Shown one piece after another: positions 1-6,078 of a DNA stretch of 6,078 bases. The stretch is taken from assembly GCA_903879465.1 (NCBI GenBank), contig CAIRLQ010000272.1, positions 1-6,078 on the forward strand. The letters run 5' to 3'. This stretch comes from an uncultured Opitutia bacterium (GTDB lineage: Bacteria; Verrucomicrobiota; Verrucomicrobiia; Opitutales; UBA953). The notes beneath the pieces were generated by a model, which saw nothing but the letters and a program-made list of their open reading frames with translations, searched no databases and was not told the origin of the DNA. The stretch's first letter is position 1; each line of letters starts with the position of its first letter. The translations under genes were made by a program, and so were the position numbers.

Positions 1-855
1 CGAGGCCATCGTGGTCGTCATCACACGGTTCTTGGTGTTGGCGGCATTGGCGACTTCGCGCGTCCAAGCCACGGCCATCGCGGGAGAGTTCACGCCCTGC
101 TCCTGCTTGTCATTGGAGCGCTTGCTGGTGCGATCGCTGAGTCCGTCATCCGGAGACATGCCCTTGAGCACGAGGCCACGGAGAAGAATCTGGGCATCAG
201 CGGGAGGGTGGGCTTCGTAGACATCGGTATCGGCGAAAATCACCCCGACGCCATTCAGGAGCGAGCTCTTCTCGGAGCCAGCCTCGACCGCGGTACGCGT
301 GGCTTCAGACTTATGCTTACCCCAGTGAGTGAGCCAGGTCTCGCCGAGGACATTTTTCCCGAACCCGCCGTTGTTATTAAAATTATAGGCGGCGAAGGCA
401 CTGTCTTTCGGGATGCCGGCGAAGGCGTGGGTACTCGTGCGCGTGGCGACGATTGGTACGCCGCGCTTTAACGCCGCTTCGAACTTCGTGAGAATTGCTT
501 CGTTCCACTTACGGAAACGAAGCCCAAGGACGAGGGCGTCAGCCGAATCGAGGGCCTCAGGCTTACCCAGGGTGGCGCCACTATTCGGATTAATCACGCC
601 GTCGTCGTGGGAGAACAGTACCGTACACTTGAAGCCATGGCGCTCGGAAAGAATCCGCGCCAACATCGGCATCGACTCCTCGGAGCGATACTCTTCGTCT
701 CCGGCAAGCAACACCACGTGCTTTCCGGCGCCGGGCCCTTTTCCGGCGGGGAATTCCAGCCATCCTGGGCCGGAGGTGAAGGCCTCAGCGGCGACGGCCG
801 GCAAGGCAAAAACGAGAGCAGCCAAGGCCGCCCAGAGATGGAGATGACGCTTCAT
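1..855 (-). CDS. Secreted ThuA-like domain protein, 3' end outside the window
   Basis: The minus-strand frame is open from an ATG at 855 to the left edge, giving 285 residues without a stop. Residues 1-23 are a Sec signal peptide: Lys-Arg n-region, an Ala/Leu/Val core and a VAA|E cleavage site. The mature protein starts the ThuA-like (class I glutamine amidotransferase-like) fold with HVVLLAGDEEYRSEESMPML (46-65). It continues with a Rossmann-like alternation: DALVLGLRFRKW (106-117), VPIVATRTSTHAF (133-145), the conserved NVLGETWLTHWGKH block (168-181), and a late PAMAVAWTRE...NRVMTTTM strand (258-284). Planctomycete and verrucomicrobial homologues usually end a few dozen residues after this last block, so only the tail is missing. 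ThuA-like proteins are tied to sugar or trehalose use in rhizobia and often sit beside polysaccharide genes in PVC bacteria, but their reaction is unsettled. This one should be periplasmic. The start is fixed by the signal peptide; no Shine-Dalgarno is visible. The gene lies 63 bp downstream of the repeat-protein gene and may be cotranscribed with it. Confidence 0.9.
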   Translation of the reverse strand, partial: MKRHLHLWAALAALVFALPAVAAEAFTSGPGWLEFPAGKGPGAGKHVVLLAGDEEYRSEESMPMLARILSERHGFKCTVLFSHDDGVINPNSGATLGKPEALDSADALVLGLRFRKWNEAILTKFEAALKRGVPIVATRTSTHAFAGIPKDSAFAAYNFNNNGGFGKNVLGETWLTHWGKHKSEATRTAVEAGSEKSSLLNGVGVIFADTDVYEAHPPADAQILLRGLVLKGMSPDDGLSDRTSKRSNDKQEQGVNSPAMAVAWTREVANAANTKNRVMTTTMAS

Positions 856-881
856 GGGGTAGATGCAGAGACTGAAAACCC

Positions 882-897
882 CTTGAAGGATTTCAAG
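882..897 (-). other. Small stem-loop between the repeat-protein and ThuA genes
   Basis: A perfect 6-bp inverted repeat (CTTGAA/TTCAAG, 4-nt loop) lies in the 63-bp gap. On the minus strand it is followed by GGGGTTTT. It could be a weak terminator or attenuator after the repeat-protein gene, or part of the ThuA leader. The stem is short, AT-rich and followed by only four T residues after a G run, so efficient termination is doubtful. I see no convincing promoter in this gap: a TTGAAA at the stem has no good -10 partner at the right distance. Confidence 0.25.
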
Positions 898-918
898 CGT
901 TCGATTGTGCACCATACA

Positions 919-1572
919 TCATTTTCGACCGCCCTTAGCGCCGTTGCCGCTCGCAGCCGGGGCGAACGGATCGGGGCGCACCGTTTCCGTCCGGCCATCG
1001 GAATAGGTCGTGACCTGATTACCCAACGGGTCGCTTCGCGTCGTCGAGCGGGTGCCATCGCTGTAATATGTGCTATTTCCACCGAGTGAATCTGGCCGGG
1101 TCGTCGCCGTCACGCCGTTTGAGAAACGTGTCGTCGAGCCACCAAGCGGATCTGGCCGGGTCGTCGCCGTCACGCCATTACTGTAACGCGTCGTCGCGCC
1201 GCCAAGCGGATCAGGGGTCGTGGTGGCTGTCACCCCATTGTCATACCTGACCTCCGCTCGCCCCAGCCCATCGGTCGAACGAATTGCTGAATGGGGTAAA
1301 CGTCCCGAAATCCCGTCGGCCTTGAGGCTGGCGCTGGAAGCTACGCCAAAATCACCCGAAATGTCGGCGGACGATGAAATTAAGCCCCCGCCCGAAGGCT
1401 TGCGCACAGTAGTCATCGCACTGTCAGCCTTAGTTGATTTAACGCTGAACGCCTCACGCGAGCGCGCGTGTGTGTCTACCGTCAGCGGAGAGGAGTCATC
1501 CCTGAAGCCCGCGACCAATAAGCCCAGTGTGCCCAGCGAAATCACGGCAAGAAGGCAGAGACGGGGCATCAT
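919..1572 (-). CDS. Exported Thr-rich tandem-repeat protein, unknown function
   Basis: I do not recognise this family. From the ATG at 1572 the product is 217 residues. It opens with MMPRLCLLAVISLGTLGLLV, a short basic start and a hydrophobic core typical of a Sec signal or signal anchor. There is no lipobox Cys and the cleavage site is unclear. A Ser/Lys-rich, probably disordered stretch follows, then from about residue 109 five 20-residue repeats of the type YSNGVTATTRPDPLGG. The protein ends in a Gly/Asn/Lys tail (NGAKGGRK). The frame stays open upstream to an ATG at 1644, but that ATG lies inside the terminator of the preceding gene. The 1572 or 1569 ATG places the signal peptide at the N-terminus and lies just after a candidate promoter. 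No Shine-Dalgarno is visible. The Tyr-x-Asn/Asp-Gly motif loosely recalls YD/Rhs repeats, but length and spacing differ. A surface or envelope structural role is only a guess. Confidence 0.75.
   Translation of the reverse strand: MMPRLCLLAVISLGTLGLLVAGFRDDSSPLTVDTHARSREAFSVKSTKADSAMTTVRKPSGGGLISSSADISGDFGVASSASLKADGISGRLPHSAIRSTDGLGRAEVRYDNGVTATTTPDPLGGATTRYSNGVTATTRPDPLGGSTTRFSNGVTATTRPDSLGGNSTYYSDGTRSTTRSDPLGNQVTTYSDGRTETVRPDPFAPAASGNGAKGGRK
964..1248 (-). repeat. 60-bp in-frame tandem repeats, about 4.75 copies
   Basis: Each 60-bp unit encodes 20 residues, an aromatic/S-N/D-G turn followed by a Thr-rich strand and a PDPLGG turn. Boundaries are about 1248-1189, 1188-1129, 1128-1069, 1068-1009 and a partial 1008-964. 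Copies 2 and 3 share an exact 26-bp block (1151-1176 versus 1091-1116), so they look like the newest duplication. The fourth and fifth copies have drifted more (YSDGTRSTTRSDPLG, YSDGRTETVRPDPF). A degenerate half unit (STDGLGRAEV) precedes the first copy. Confidence 0.93.
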
Positions 1573-1584
1573 CGGTATCCATGT

Positions 1585-1612
1585 ATCATAGCCGAACATG
1601 GAGACTAGGCAA
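1585..1612 (-). promoter_or_regulatory. Candidate sigma-70-type promoter for the repeat-protein gene
   Basis: On the minus strand, TTGCCT (1612-1607, 4/6 to the -35 consensus) is followed after 16 bp by TATGAT (1590-1585, 5/6 to the -10 consensus). It lies between the upstream terminator and the repeat-protein start, where a promoter is required if that gene is a separate unit. Transcription would begin near 1578, only about 6 nt before the 1572 ATG, implying a nearly leaderless mRNA. Motif matches alone are weak evidence. Confidence 0.35.
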
Positions 1613-1630
1613 CCGGGCATCCGGGCAATA

Positions 1631-1663
1631 AAAAGGGCGGCCACCTTGCGGTGCCGCCCTTTT
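1631..1663 (-). terminator. Strong intrinsic terminator after the DUF1501 gene
   Basis: An 11-bp perfect stem AAAAGGGCGGC/GCCGCCCTTTT (1631-1641 with 1653-1663) is extended by ACC/GGT across a one-base bulge and closed by a TTGC tetraloop. On the minus strand the stem ends in TTTTT (1634-1630), 18 bp after the DUF1501 stop codon. The flanking A and T runs make it nearly symmetric and potentially bidirectional, but no plus-strand gene converges on it. It marks the 3' end of the DUF1549/DUF1501 operon. Confidence 0.88.
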
Positions 1664-1680
1664 AGAGAACTACCCGTCGC

Positions 1681-3069
1681 TTACGCGATGACCTTGTCGA
1701 CGACCTTGCCGAAGTTATCGGTAAGGCGGAAGTCGCGGCCGTTGTAGCGGTAGGTGAGCTTGGTGTGGTCGAAGCCAAGCAGACGAAGGATTGTGGCGTG
1801 CAGATCATGCACGTCGACGCCGTCAGAAGCGACCTGGGAGCCGATTTCGTCGGTTTCGCCATACGCCATACCACCCTTGACGCCGCCACCAGCCATCCAG
1901 CAACAGAAAGCCTTGCCGTGGTGGTCGCGACCGGAGTTAGCATTCACGCGACCAGCGGTGGTCGGCGTGCGGCCGAATTCTCCGCCCCAGATAATGAGGG
2001 TCTGGTCAAGCAGACCGCGCTGCTTAAGGTCAGCGATCAGCGCGGCGGCAGGGCCGTCGATCGAGCCAGCCTTAGCGGTGATGGCCGTGTTCAGATTAGT
2101 GTGGTGATCCCAGCCGCCTGCGTCGACCTGCACGAAGCGGACACCGCGCTCGACGAGACGACGTGCGCAGAGGAGCTTGGCGCCGAGGTCGGTCTTGCCG
2201 TACATCTCGCGGATCTTTTCAGGCTCCTTGGAGACATCGAAAGCGTCGGTTGCCGCGGTCTGCATGCGGAACGCGAGTTCAAAGGACTCAATGCGGGCCT
2301 CCAGCTGCTCATCTTTCTGGACGGTCTGCATGTGGCGTTCATTCAGTTGGCGAACGAGGTCGAGCTGCTTGCGCTGCGCGTCCTGCGTGGTGAATTCGCT
2401 CTGTAAGTTAGCGATGATCTTGTTCGCCGGGGCGCCAGGACGGAACGAAGTGTTGGCACCCTGGTAGAGTGACGGCAGGAATGCAGCAGTGCGGGCGTCG
2501 GAGCTACCACCAAGGCTAACGAAGCCAGGGAGATCCTGACTTTCCGTACCCAGACCGTAGAGCACCCAAGCACCCAGGGAGGGCTTTGAGAGAATGGCCG
2601 AACCCGTGTGCATCAGTTTCGCAGCAGGGCCGTGAGCGGGCAGATCTTGGTGCATCGAGCGAATCACGCACATCTCGTCGGCGACGCCTTGGAGCTTCGG
2701 GAAAATTTCGCTGATTTCGAGACCGGACTTGCCGGACTTCTTGAACTCAAAGGGAGTCGGGAAGAGAACTCCGTTCATGCCAGAAGCAGACATTTCCGCG
2801 ACGGCCTTCATCTTCGGCTTCGGATCGAAGGTGTCGAGGTGCGAGGGAGCACCACCGGCGAAGATGTGGATGACGTGCTTCGCCTTGGCAGCGAGAGGCG
2901 CCTTGCGGGGCTTCAGGTTGGCCATGACCTCAGCGTGAGCATCGGTGACCATGTAGTCGGCAACCATGGCGCCGAAGGCGAGCGTGCCCATGCCCAGACC
3001 GGTCTGGCGCAGGAACTCGCGGCGGGAGTTGGGGGTCGGCACATAATGGCCGCAGCTGGTGTCTTTCAT
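1681..3069 (-). CDS. DUF1501 family protein with Tat signal peptide
   Basis: This is a complete 462-residue protein, the usual DUF1501 length. The N-terminus carries a twin-arginine signal: SRREFLRQ (15-22), a Gly/Ala/Met hydrophobic segment, and a likely AHA|E cleavage after residue 46. It should therefore be folded, probably with a cofactor or metal, before export. DUF1501 landmarks follow in order: AGGAPSHLDTFDPKP (71-85), HQDLPAHGPAAKLMHTG (140-156), GGWDHH (318-323), WGGEFGRTPT (361-370), GRDHH (380-384) and VHDLHATILRLLGFDH (420-435). The family is placed in the alkaline phosphatase/sulfatase superfamily, and the Asp/His-rich motifs are plausible metal ligands. I see no sulfatase C/S-x-P-x-R active-site motif, so calling it a sulfatase would be wrong. 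The first ATG is required to keep the Tat motif. It follows the DUF1549 gene by 33 bp, a standard operonic pairing in PVC bacteria whose biochemical role is unknown. Confidence 0.95.
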   Translation of the reverse strand: MKDTSCGHYVPTPNSRREFLRQTGLGMGTLAFGAMVADYMVTDAHAEVMANLKPRKAPLAAKAKHVIHIFAGGAPSHLDTFDPKPKMKAVAEMSASGMNGVLFPTPFEFKKSGKSGLEISEIFPKLQGVADEMCVIRSMHQDLPAHGPAAKLMHTGSAILSKPSLGAWVLYGLGTESQDLPGFVSLGGSSDARTAAFLPSLYQGANTSFRPGAPANKIIANLQSEFTTQDAQRKQLDLVRQLNERHMQTVQKDEQLEARIESFELAFRMQTAATDAFDVSKEPEKIREMYGKTDLGAKLLCARRLVERGVRFVQVDAGGWDHHTNLNTAITAKAGSIDGPAAALIADLKQRGLLDQTLIIWGGEFGRTPTTAGRVNANSGRDHHGKAFCCWMAGGGVKGGMAYGETDEIGSQVASDGVDVHDLHATILRLLGFDHTKLTYRYNGRDFRLTDNFGKVVDKVIA

Positions 3070-3102
3070 ATTGGGATTGTGATTGGGGTGAGTGTGGGGG
3101 GA
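3070..3102 (-). other. G-free, C-rich 33-nt intergenic leader
   Basis: The gap between the DUF1549 stop and the DUF1501 start contains no G on the coding strand (no C on the plus strand). It holds C runs of 6, 4 and 3. No Shine-Dalgarno is possible here, so initiation of the DUF1501 gene must rely on an unstructured leader, ribosomal protein S1, or translational coupling/re-initiation from the upstream stop. Confidence 0.7.
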
Positions 3103-6078
3103 TTAGTTCAAATAGACAAACTCATTGGAGCAAATCATCGACTGGGCCAGCATGACCCAGGGGTTCGAGGGCTCTTTGCGGGAGACCATTTCGGTCTTAT
3201 TCACGACTTTTCCGCCTTTTACCTCTGTATCCATCTTTATTTCGGCGACAGGGGGGGCGAGCGGCTTGCCTGTTGCCGCAATGGCAGCGGCGGCGGCGGC
3301 CTTATTCTTGGCTTTAATTTCTTTAGCTCTGGTCTGCTTATCGGCCTTAGCGACGGGAACCGGAGCGACGGGAACCGGAGCCGGCTCGTCGATATATCCG
3401 CCGATGCGGGAAACGAACTCAAGGGCGACCTTAGCCTCAGGGACCGTCGGCGAACGCTGGTACATGATCCGGTAAAGCAGCGCGATACGCTCGGAGTCGG
3501 ACGTGGCCTTAAGCAACTCGGGTCGAGAAGTTACATTACGGGCAACTTCGATCGCGAGAGGGTTGTTCATGAAGAACAAGGCCTGTTGCGGAACGATGGT
3601 GGAACCGCGCTTGGTGTTCGCCATGTCCGGATCGGAAAAGTCGAACTGAGATTGTAGTTCGCTCAGCCTGTCGCGATCAATGAATCCGTAAATCGTGCGG
3701 CGGTAGCTGTAAGGCTCGTCGGTGATATTAACCGCGCGGCCTCCCATGGCCCGATCAAGCTTGCCGGAAAGCACCAACATCGAGTCGCGGATGCTTTCGA
3801 AATCAAGGCGGCGGAGGTTCGCATGCCAGATATACTTGTTGCTAGAATCAACCTTGAAGGGGTCGACGGCGGCCTTGTCCTTCTGGACGACCAGCGGGTT
3901 GGTGTTCGGATTAGCGGACTGACGATAAGCGGCGGATAGCAGAATCTTCTTATGCATCTTCTTAATCGACCAACCGTTCTCGACGAAGTTGTTGGCCATC
4001 CAATCAAGCAGCTCCAGGTGCGTCGGAGTTTCAGACATATTACCTAAGTCATCCGGCGAGGAAACGATGCCCGCGCCGAAGTGATGCAGCCAGAGGCGGT
4101 TAACGAGCACGCGTGAAGTCAGCGGGTTGGTGCGGCTGGCGATCGCCAGGGCGAGCTCACGGCGACCGCTGCCTTCATAGAAGGGCAGGCGCTCCGGACC
4201 AGCGAGGACTTCCAGGAACTGGCGAGGCGTGACAGCTCCGCGCTTATTGCGGTCGCCACGAATAAAGACGTAGCTATCCCGAGGTTTTTCGTTGTCAGTG
4301 ACAACCATGGCCGTTCCGGGGCCTCCTTTATGGGTGATATCGAGATCGTTGATCTCCTTGAACTTGAAATACTTCGCAGGCTTGTTCCCGTTACGGAAAC
4401 TTTGGCTGGGCGCCGCCTGCCAGTTTTCGCAGAAAGTGCGTCCTTCGGTCAGCAACTCAAGGAGCGGGATGGTGGTAATGTCCTCGATGTTGGGCAGGGG
4501 CCAAGGATAGGAGGCCAGCTGAGCGATGGCCGGATCATCCTTGTCTCCCTTACGTCCAGGTGCTCCGCGAAGCTGGATGTGCGCGAAAATCTTGTCGTGA
4601 TTCTTGAGTAACACGGACTGGTAGGCCAGCGCCACCTCCTCGAGGGTGCGCGGCTTGAGGTTACGCAGGGCGTCGGCGATGATTGGATTAACCGGGGACT
4701 TCTTGTCAGCGAGGGCGTCGGCGATGACACCTGGGGCCTCCTTGGAAAAATTCTCTTCGCTGATGCGCTTGAGGCGAGCGAGCGGTCCCGTGATAGGCGA
4801 ATCCGGACGAACCATATAGCAGGCGTCGATTTCGCGGGAGTCCTGCAGGTCATACTTCTTCAGGATATCGTAACCAGCGGTGCTGCGATAGCCTCCGAAC
4901 ATCGAGGCCATGGCACGGGGGGCGAACTCCTTATGTAATCTACCCAACAGGCTGGCGATGTGCTTATAGTAACCACGGGCGGTCTCGTTAATGAGTTCGG
5001 TGTGCTTCTTTTCGAAGTCGGCACGGTAAGCATTACTCGGTGCATTCTTTCCGGCGAGGAGCGGATCGCGCACGACCGGATTTTGCATCGGCTCGTCGAT
5101 GGAGGAGAAGATGCCGTGCAACGAATAGTAATCCGCGGCCGGGATGGGGTCGAACTTATGATCGTGGCAACGCGCACAGGAAACCGTCAAACCAAGGAAC
5201 CCCTTAGTCGTCGCGTCGATGCGCTCGTCAATCGTGTCATCGTTGTTTCCAAAGCGCTTTCCGACGGTGATGAAGCCGAGGGCAGCGAGTCGAGCGTCAT
5301 CCTTAGCGAGGTCAGGCAGACGGTCGGCGGCGAGCTGCTCGATAATGAACTGGTCGTAAGGCTTGTCGGTATTAAAGGCGTCGATGACGTAATCGCGATA
5401 AGTCCAAGATCCTTCGAAGTTCTCAATCGTTCCAGCACGACGCAAACCCTTGGTATCCGAATAGCGCGCCGTGTCGAGCCAGTGGCGGGCCCAGCGCTCA
5501 CCGTAACCGGAGGAAGCGAGGAGGCGATCCACGGCGCGCTCGACGACCGCCGTGGCGGCGCGGGCAGGCTGGCCGCTACGCAGGGAAAGAACGTCACGGG
5601 CGGCGGCGTTATCATACTCACGCCCGAAGCTTTCGGCTTCGGAATTGGAGGGCGGCAGGCCAATCAGATCATAGTTAAGTCGACGGAGCAGGGCTTCACC
5701 GTCGGCGGAAGGACAGGGCTTGAGGCCGAACTGATCGAGCTTCGCCATGACAAAAGCATCTACCTCATTCTGGCACCATCCAGGCATGCTTAATTTAGTA
5801 GGCACGGGATAATTACCGACTGGCTTGAAAGCCCAATGGTCACGAGCTTTCTGGGAAAGGCCGGTGAGCTTAGCGGCACCCGCACCGGTAGGGGCGGGGG
5901 CACCCATCATAATCCACTTTTCTAGGGCCGCGATTTTCGCATCCGAAAGTTTCGGGCCCGACTTGCGGGGTGGCATCGAAAGTTCGGGGTCGGTCTGGTG
6001 TACCGCTACGATGAGTAAAGATTTTTTCAGATCTCCAGGGACAGCCGCCGGACCCTGATCGCCGCCGGCAAGAATGGC
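3103..6078 (-). CDS. PSCyt1-DUF1549-DUF1553 large exported cytochrome-like protein, 5' end outside the window
   Basis: The frame is open from the right edge to a TAA at 3105-3103, giving 991 residues; the true start is upstream. Window residues 1-60 are the end of a planctomycete cytochrome c domain (PSCyt1): GDQGPAAVPGDLKKSLLI, then MPPRK...LSDAKIAALEKWIMMGAP. Its CxxCH should lie just off the edge. DUF1549 spans about 100-335, with NEVDAFVMAKL, LLRRLNYDLIGLPP, GYGERWARHWLDTARYSDTKG and YDQFIIEQLAADRLP. It contains a second haem-type motif, CARCH (301-305), in SCARCHDHKFDPIPAADYY. DUF1553 covers about 605-860: FIRGDRNKRG, RRELALAIASRTNPLTSRVLVNRLW, RRLDFESIRDSML and GSTIVPQQALFFMNNP. A low-complexity insert (897-970) separates it from the conserved last helix, WVMLAQSMICSNEFVYLN. 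The ATG at 5976 is internal and would cut PSCyt1 in half. The partner is the adjacent DUF1501 protein. A periplasmic redox role in carbohydrate breakdown has been suggested for such proteins but is unproven. Confidence 0.95.
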   Translation of the reverse strand, partial: AILAGGDQGPAAVPGDLKKSLLIVAVHQTDPELSMPPRKSGPKLSDAKIAALEKWIMMGAPAPTGAGAAKLTGLSQKARDHWAFKPVGNYPVPTKLSMPGWCQNEVDAFVMAKLDQFGLKPCPSADGEALLRRLNYDLIGLPPSNSEAESFGREYDNAAARDVLSLRSGQPARAATAVVERAVDRLLASSGYGERWARHWLDTARYSDTKGLRRAGTIENFEGSWTYRDYVIDAFNTDKPYDQFIIEQLAADRLPDLAKDDARLAALGFITVGKRFGNNDDTIDERIDATTKGFLGLTVSCARCHDHKFDPIPAADYYSLHGIFSSIDEPMQNPVVRDPLLAGKNAPSNAYRADFEKKHTELINETARGYYKHIASLLGRLHKEFAPRAMASMFGGYRSTAGYDILKKYDLQDSREIDACYMVRPDSPITGPLARLKRISEENFSKEAPGVIADALADKKSPVNPIIADALRNLKPRTLEEVALAYQSVLLKNHDKIFAHIQLRGAPGRKGDKDDPAIAQLASYPWPLPNIEDITTIPLLELLTEGRTFCENWQAAPSQSFRNGNKPAKYFKFKEINDLDITHKGGPGTAMVVTDNEKPRDSYVFIRGDRNKRGAVTPRQFLEVLAGPERLPFYEGSGRRELALAIASRTNPLTSRVLVNRLWLHHFGAGIVSSPDDLGNMSETPTHLELLDWMANNFVENGWSIKKMHKKILLSAAYRQSANPNTNPLVVQKDKAAVDPFKVDSSNKYIWHANLRRLDFESIRDSMLVLSGKLDRAMGGRAVNITDEPYSYRRTIYGFIDRDRLSELQSQFDFSDPDMANTKRGSTIVPQQALFFMNNPLAIEVARNVTSRPELLKATSDSERIALLYRIMYQRSPTVPEAKVALEFVSRIGGYIDEPAPVPVAPVPVAKADKQTRAKEIKAKNKAAAAAAIAATGKPLAPPVAEIKMDTEVKGGKVVNKTEMVSRKEPSNPWVMLAQSMICSNEFVYLN
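3169..3390 (-). repeat. Low-complexity coding insert with short repeats in the DUF1553 gene
   Basis: This segment encodes about 74 residues rich in Pro/Val, then Lys/Ala. It contains a perfect 15-bp direct repeat (3350-3364 and 3365-3379, encoding PVPVA units), a GCG/GGC microsatellite coding for a six-Ala run (about 3287-3301), and a 7-bp G/C homopolymer (3251-3257). It sits between the DUF1553 core and its last conserved helix. It is probably a flexible linker that grew by replication slippage. Confidence 0.75.

Noticed and set aside
882..897. Inverted repeat as a definite terminator of the repeat-protein gene
   Set aside because: The stem is only 6 bp and AT-rich, and the T run is short and preceded by four G, so it is reported only as a low-confidence structure.
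607..1089. 160-codon plus-strand frame covering the 856-918 gap
   Set aside because: It is antisense to the ThuA signal peptide and N-terminus and to the repeat gene. The ThuA frame is clearly the coding one by motif content.
964..1248. Regular 60-bp repeats as a possible CRISPR array
   Set aside because: The repeats are contiguous, in frame and without unique spacers. They encode a protein repeat.
2608..3657. 349-codon open frame on the plus strand spanning the DUF1501/DUF1549 junction
   Set aside because: It lies antisense to two well-supported conserved genes, crosses their intergenic gap, and its translation shows no recognisable domain. It is a by-product of codon bias in the real genes.
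4960..5793. 277-codon open frame on the plus strand
   Set aside because: It is fully antisense to the conserved DUF1549 domain, and its sequence resembles no family I recognise.
5974..5976. ATG at 5976 as the start of the DUF1549/DUF1553 protein
   Set aside because: The frame continues upstream to the window edge with typical PSCyt1 sequence (GDQGPAAVPGDLKKSLLI), and this Met belongs to the conserved MPP motif inside the domain.

Overview
The window looks like a PVC-superphylum bacterium (Planctomycetes or Verrucomicrobia; I cannot choose firmly between them). The best evidence is a planctomycete-type cytochrome c/DUF1549/DUF1553 protein directly followed by a DUF1501 protein with a twin-arginine signal. 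This gene pair is expanded and characteristic in that group. The weak or absent Shine-Dalgarno sequences at all three visible starts fit as well.

All four genes lie on the minus strand, so the window reads right to left. (1) 6078-3103: a very large PSCyt1-DUF1549-DUF1553 protein. Its 5' end, including the expected first haem motif, is outside the window. (2) 3069-1681: a complete DUF1501 protein, 33 bp downstream and almost certainly in the same operon. The unit closes with a strong intrinsic terminator at 1631-1663. (3) 1572-919: a small exported or membrane-anchored protein of unrecognised family, built from about five 20-residue Thr-rich repeats. It has its own candidate promoter just upstream. 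(4) 855-1: a secreted ThuA-like protein, cut off at the left edge shortly before its expected C-terminus.

The four products all appear to act outside the cytoplasm: Sec signals on ThuA and probably on the repeat protein, a Tat signal on DUF1501, and haem motifs on the DUF1549 protein that would require periplasmic maturation. From the families alone, the set is plausibly linked to extracytoplasmic redox or carbohydrate/sulfated-polysaccharide metabolism, which is how such clusters are usually read in PVC bacteria, but no substrate can be inferred from this sequence.

The intergenic stretches are short (33, 108 and 63 bp). I see no RNA genes, mobile elements, CRISPR arrays or integration signatures. 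The least explained items are the tandem-repeat protein, a roughly 75-residue low-complexity insert near the C-terminus of the DUF1553 protein, and a 33-nt G-free leader before the DUF1501 gene. I do not see a clear new multi-gene system.
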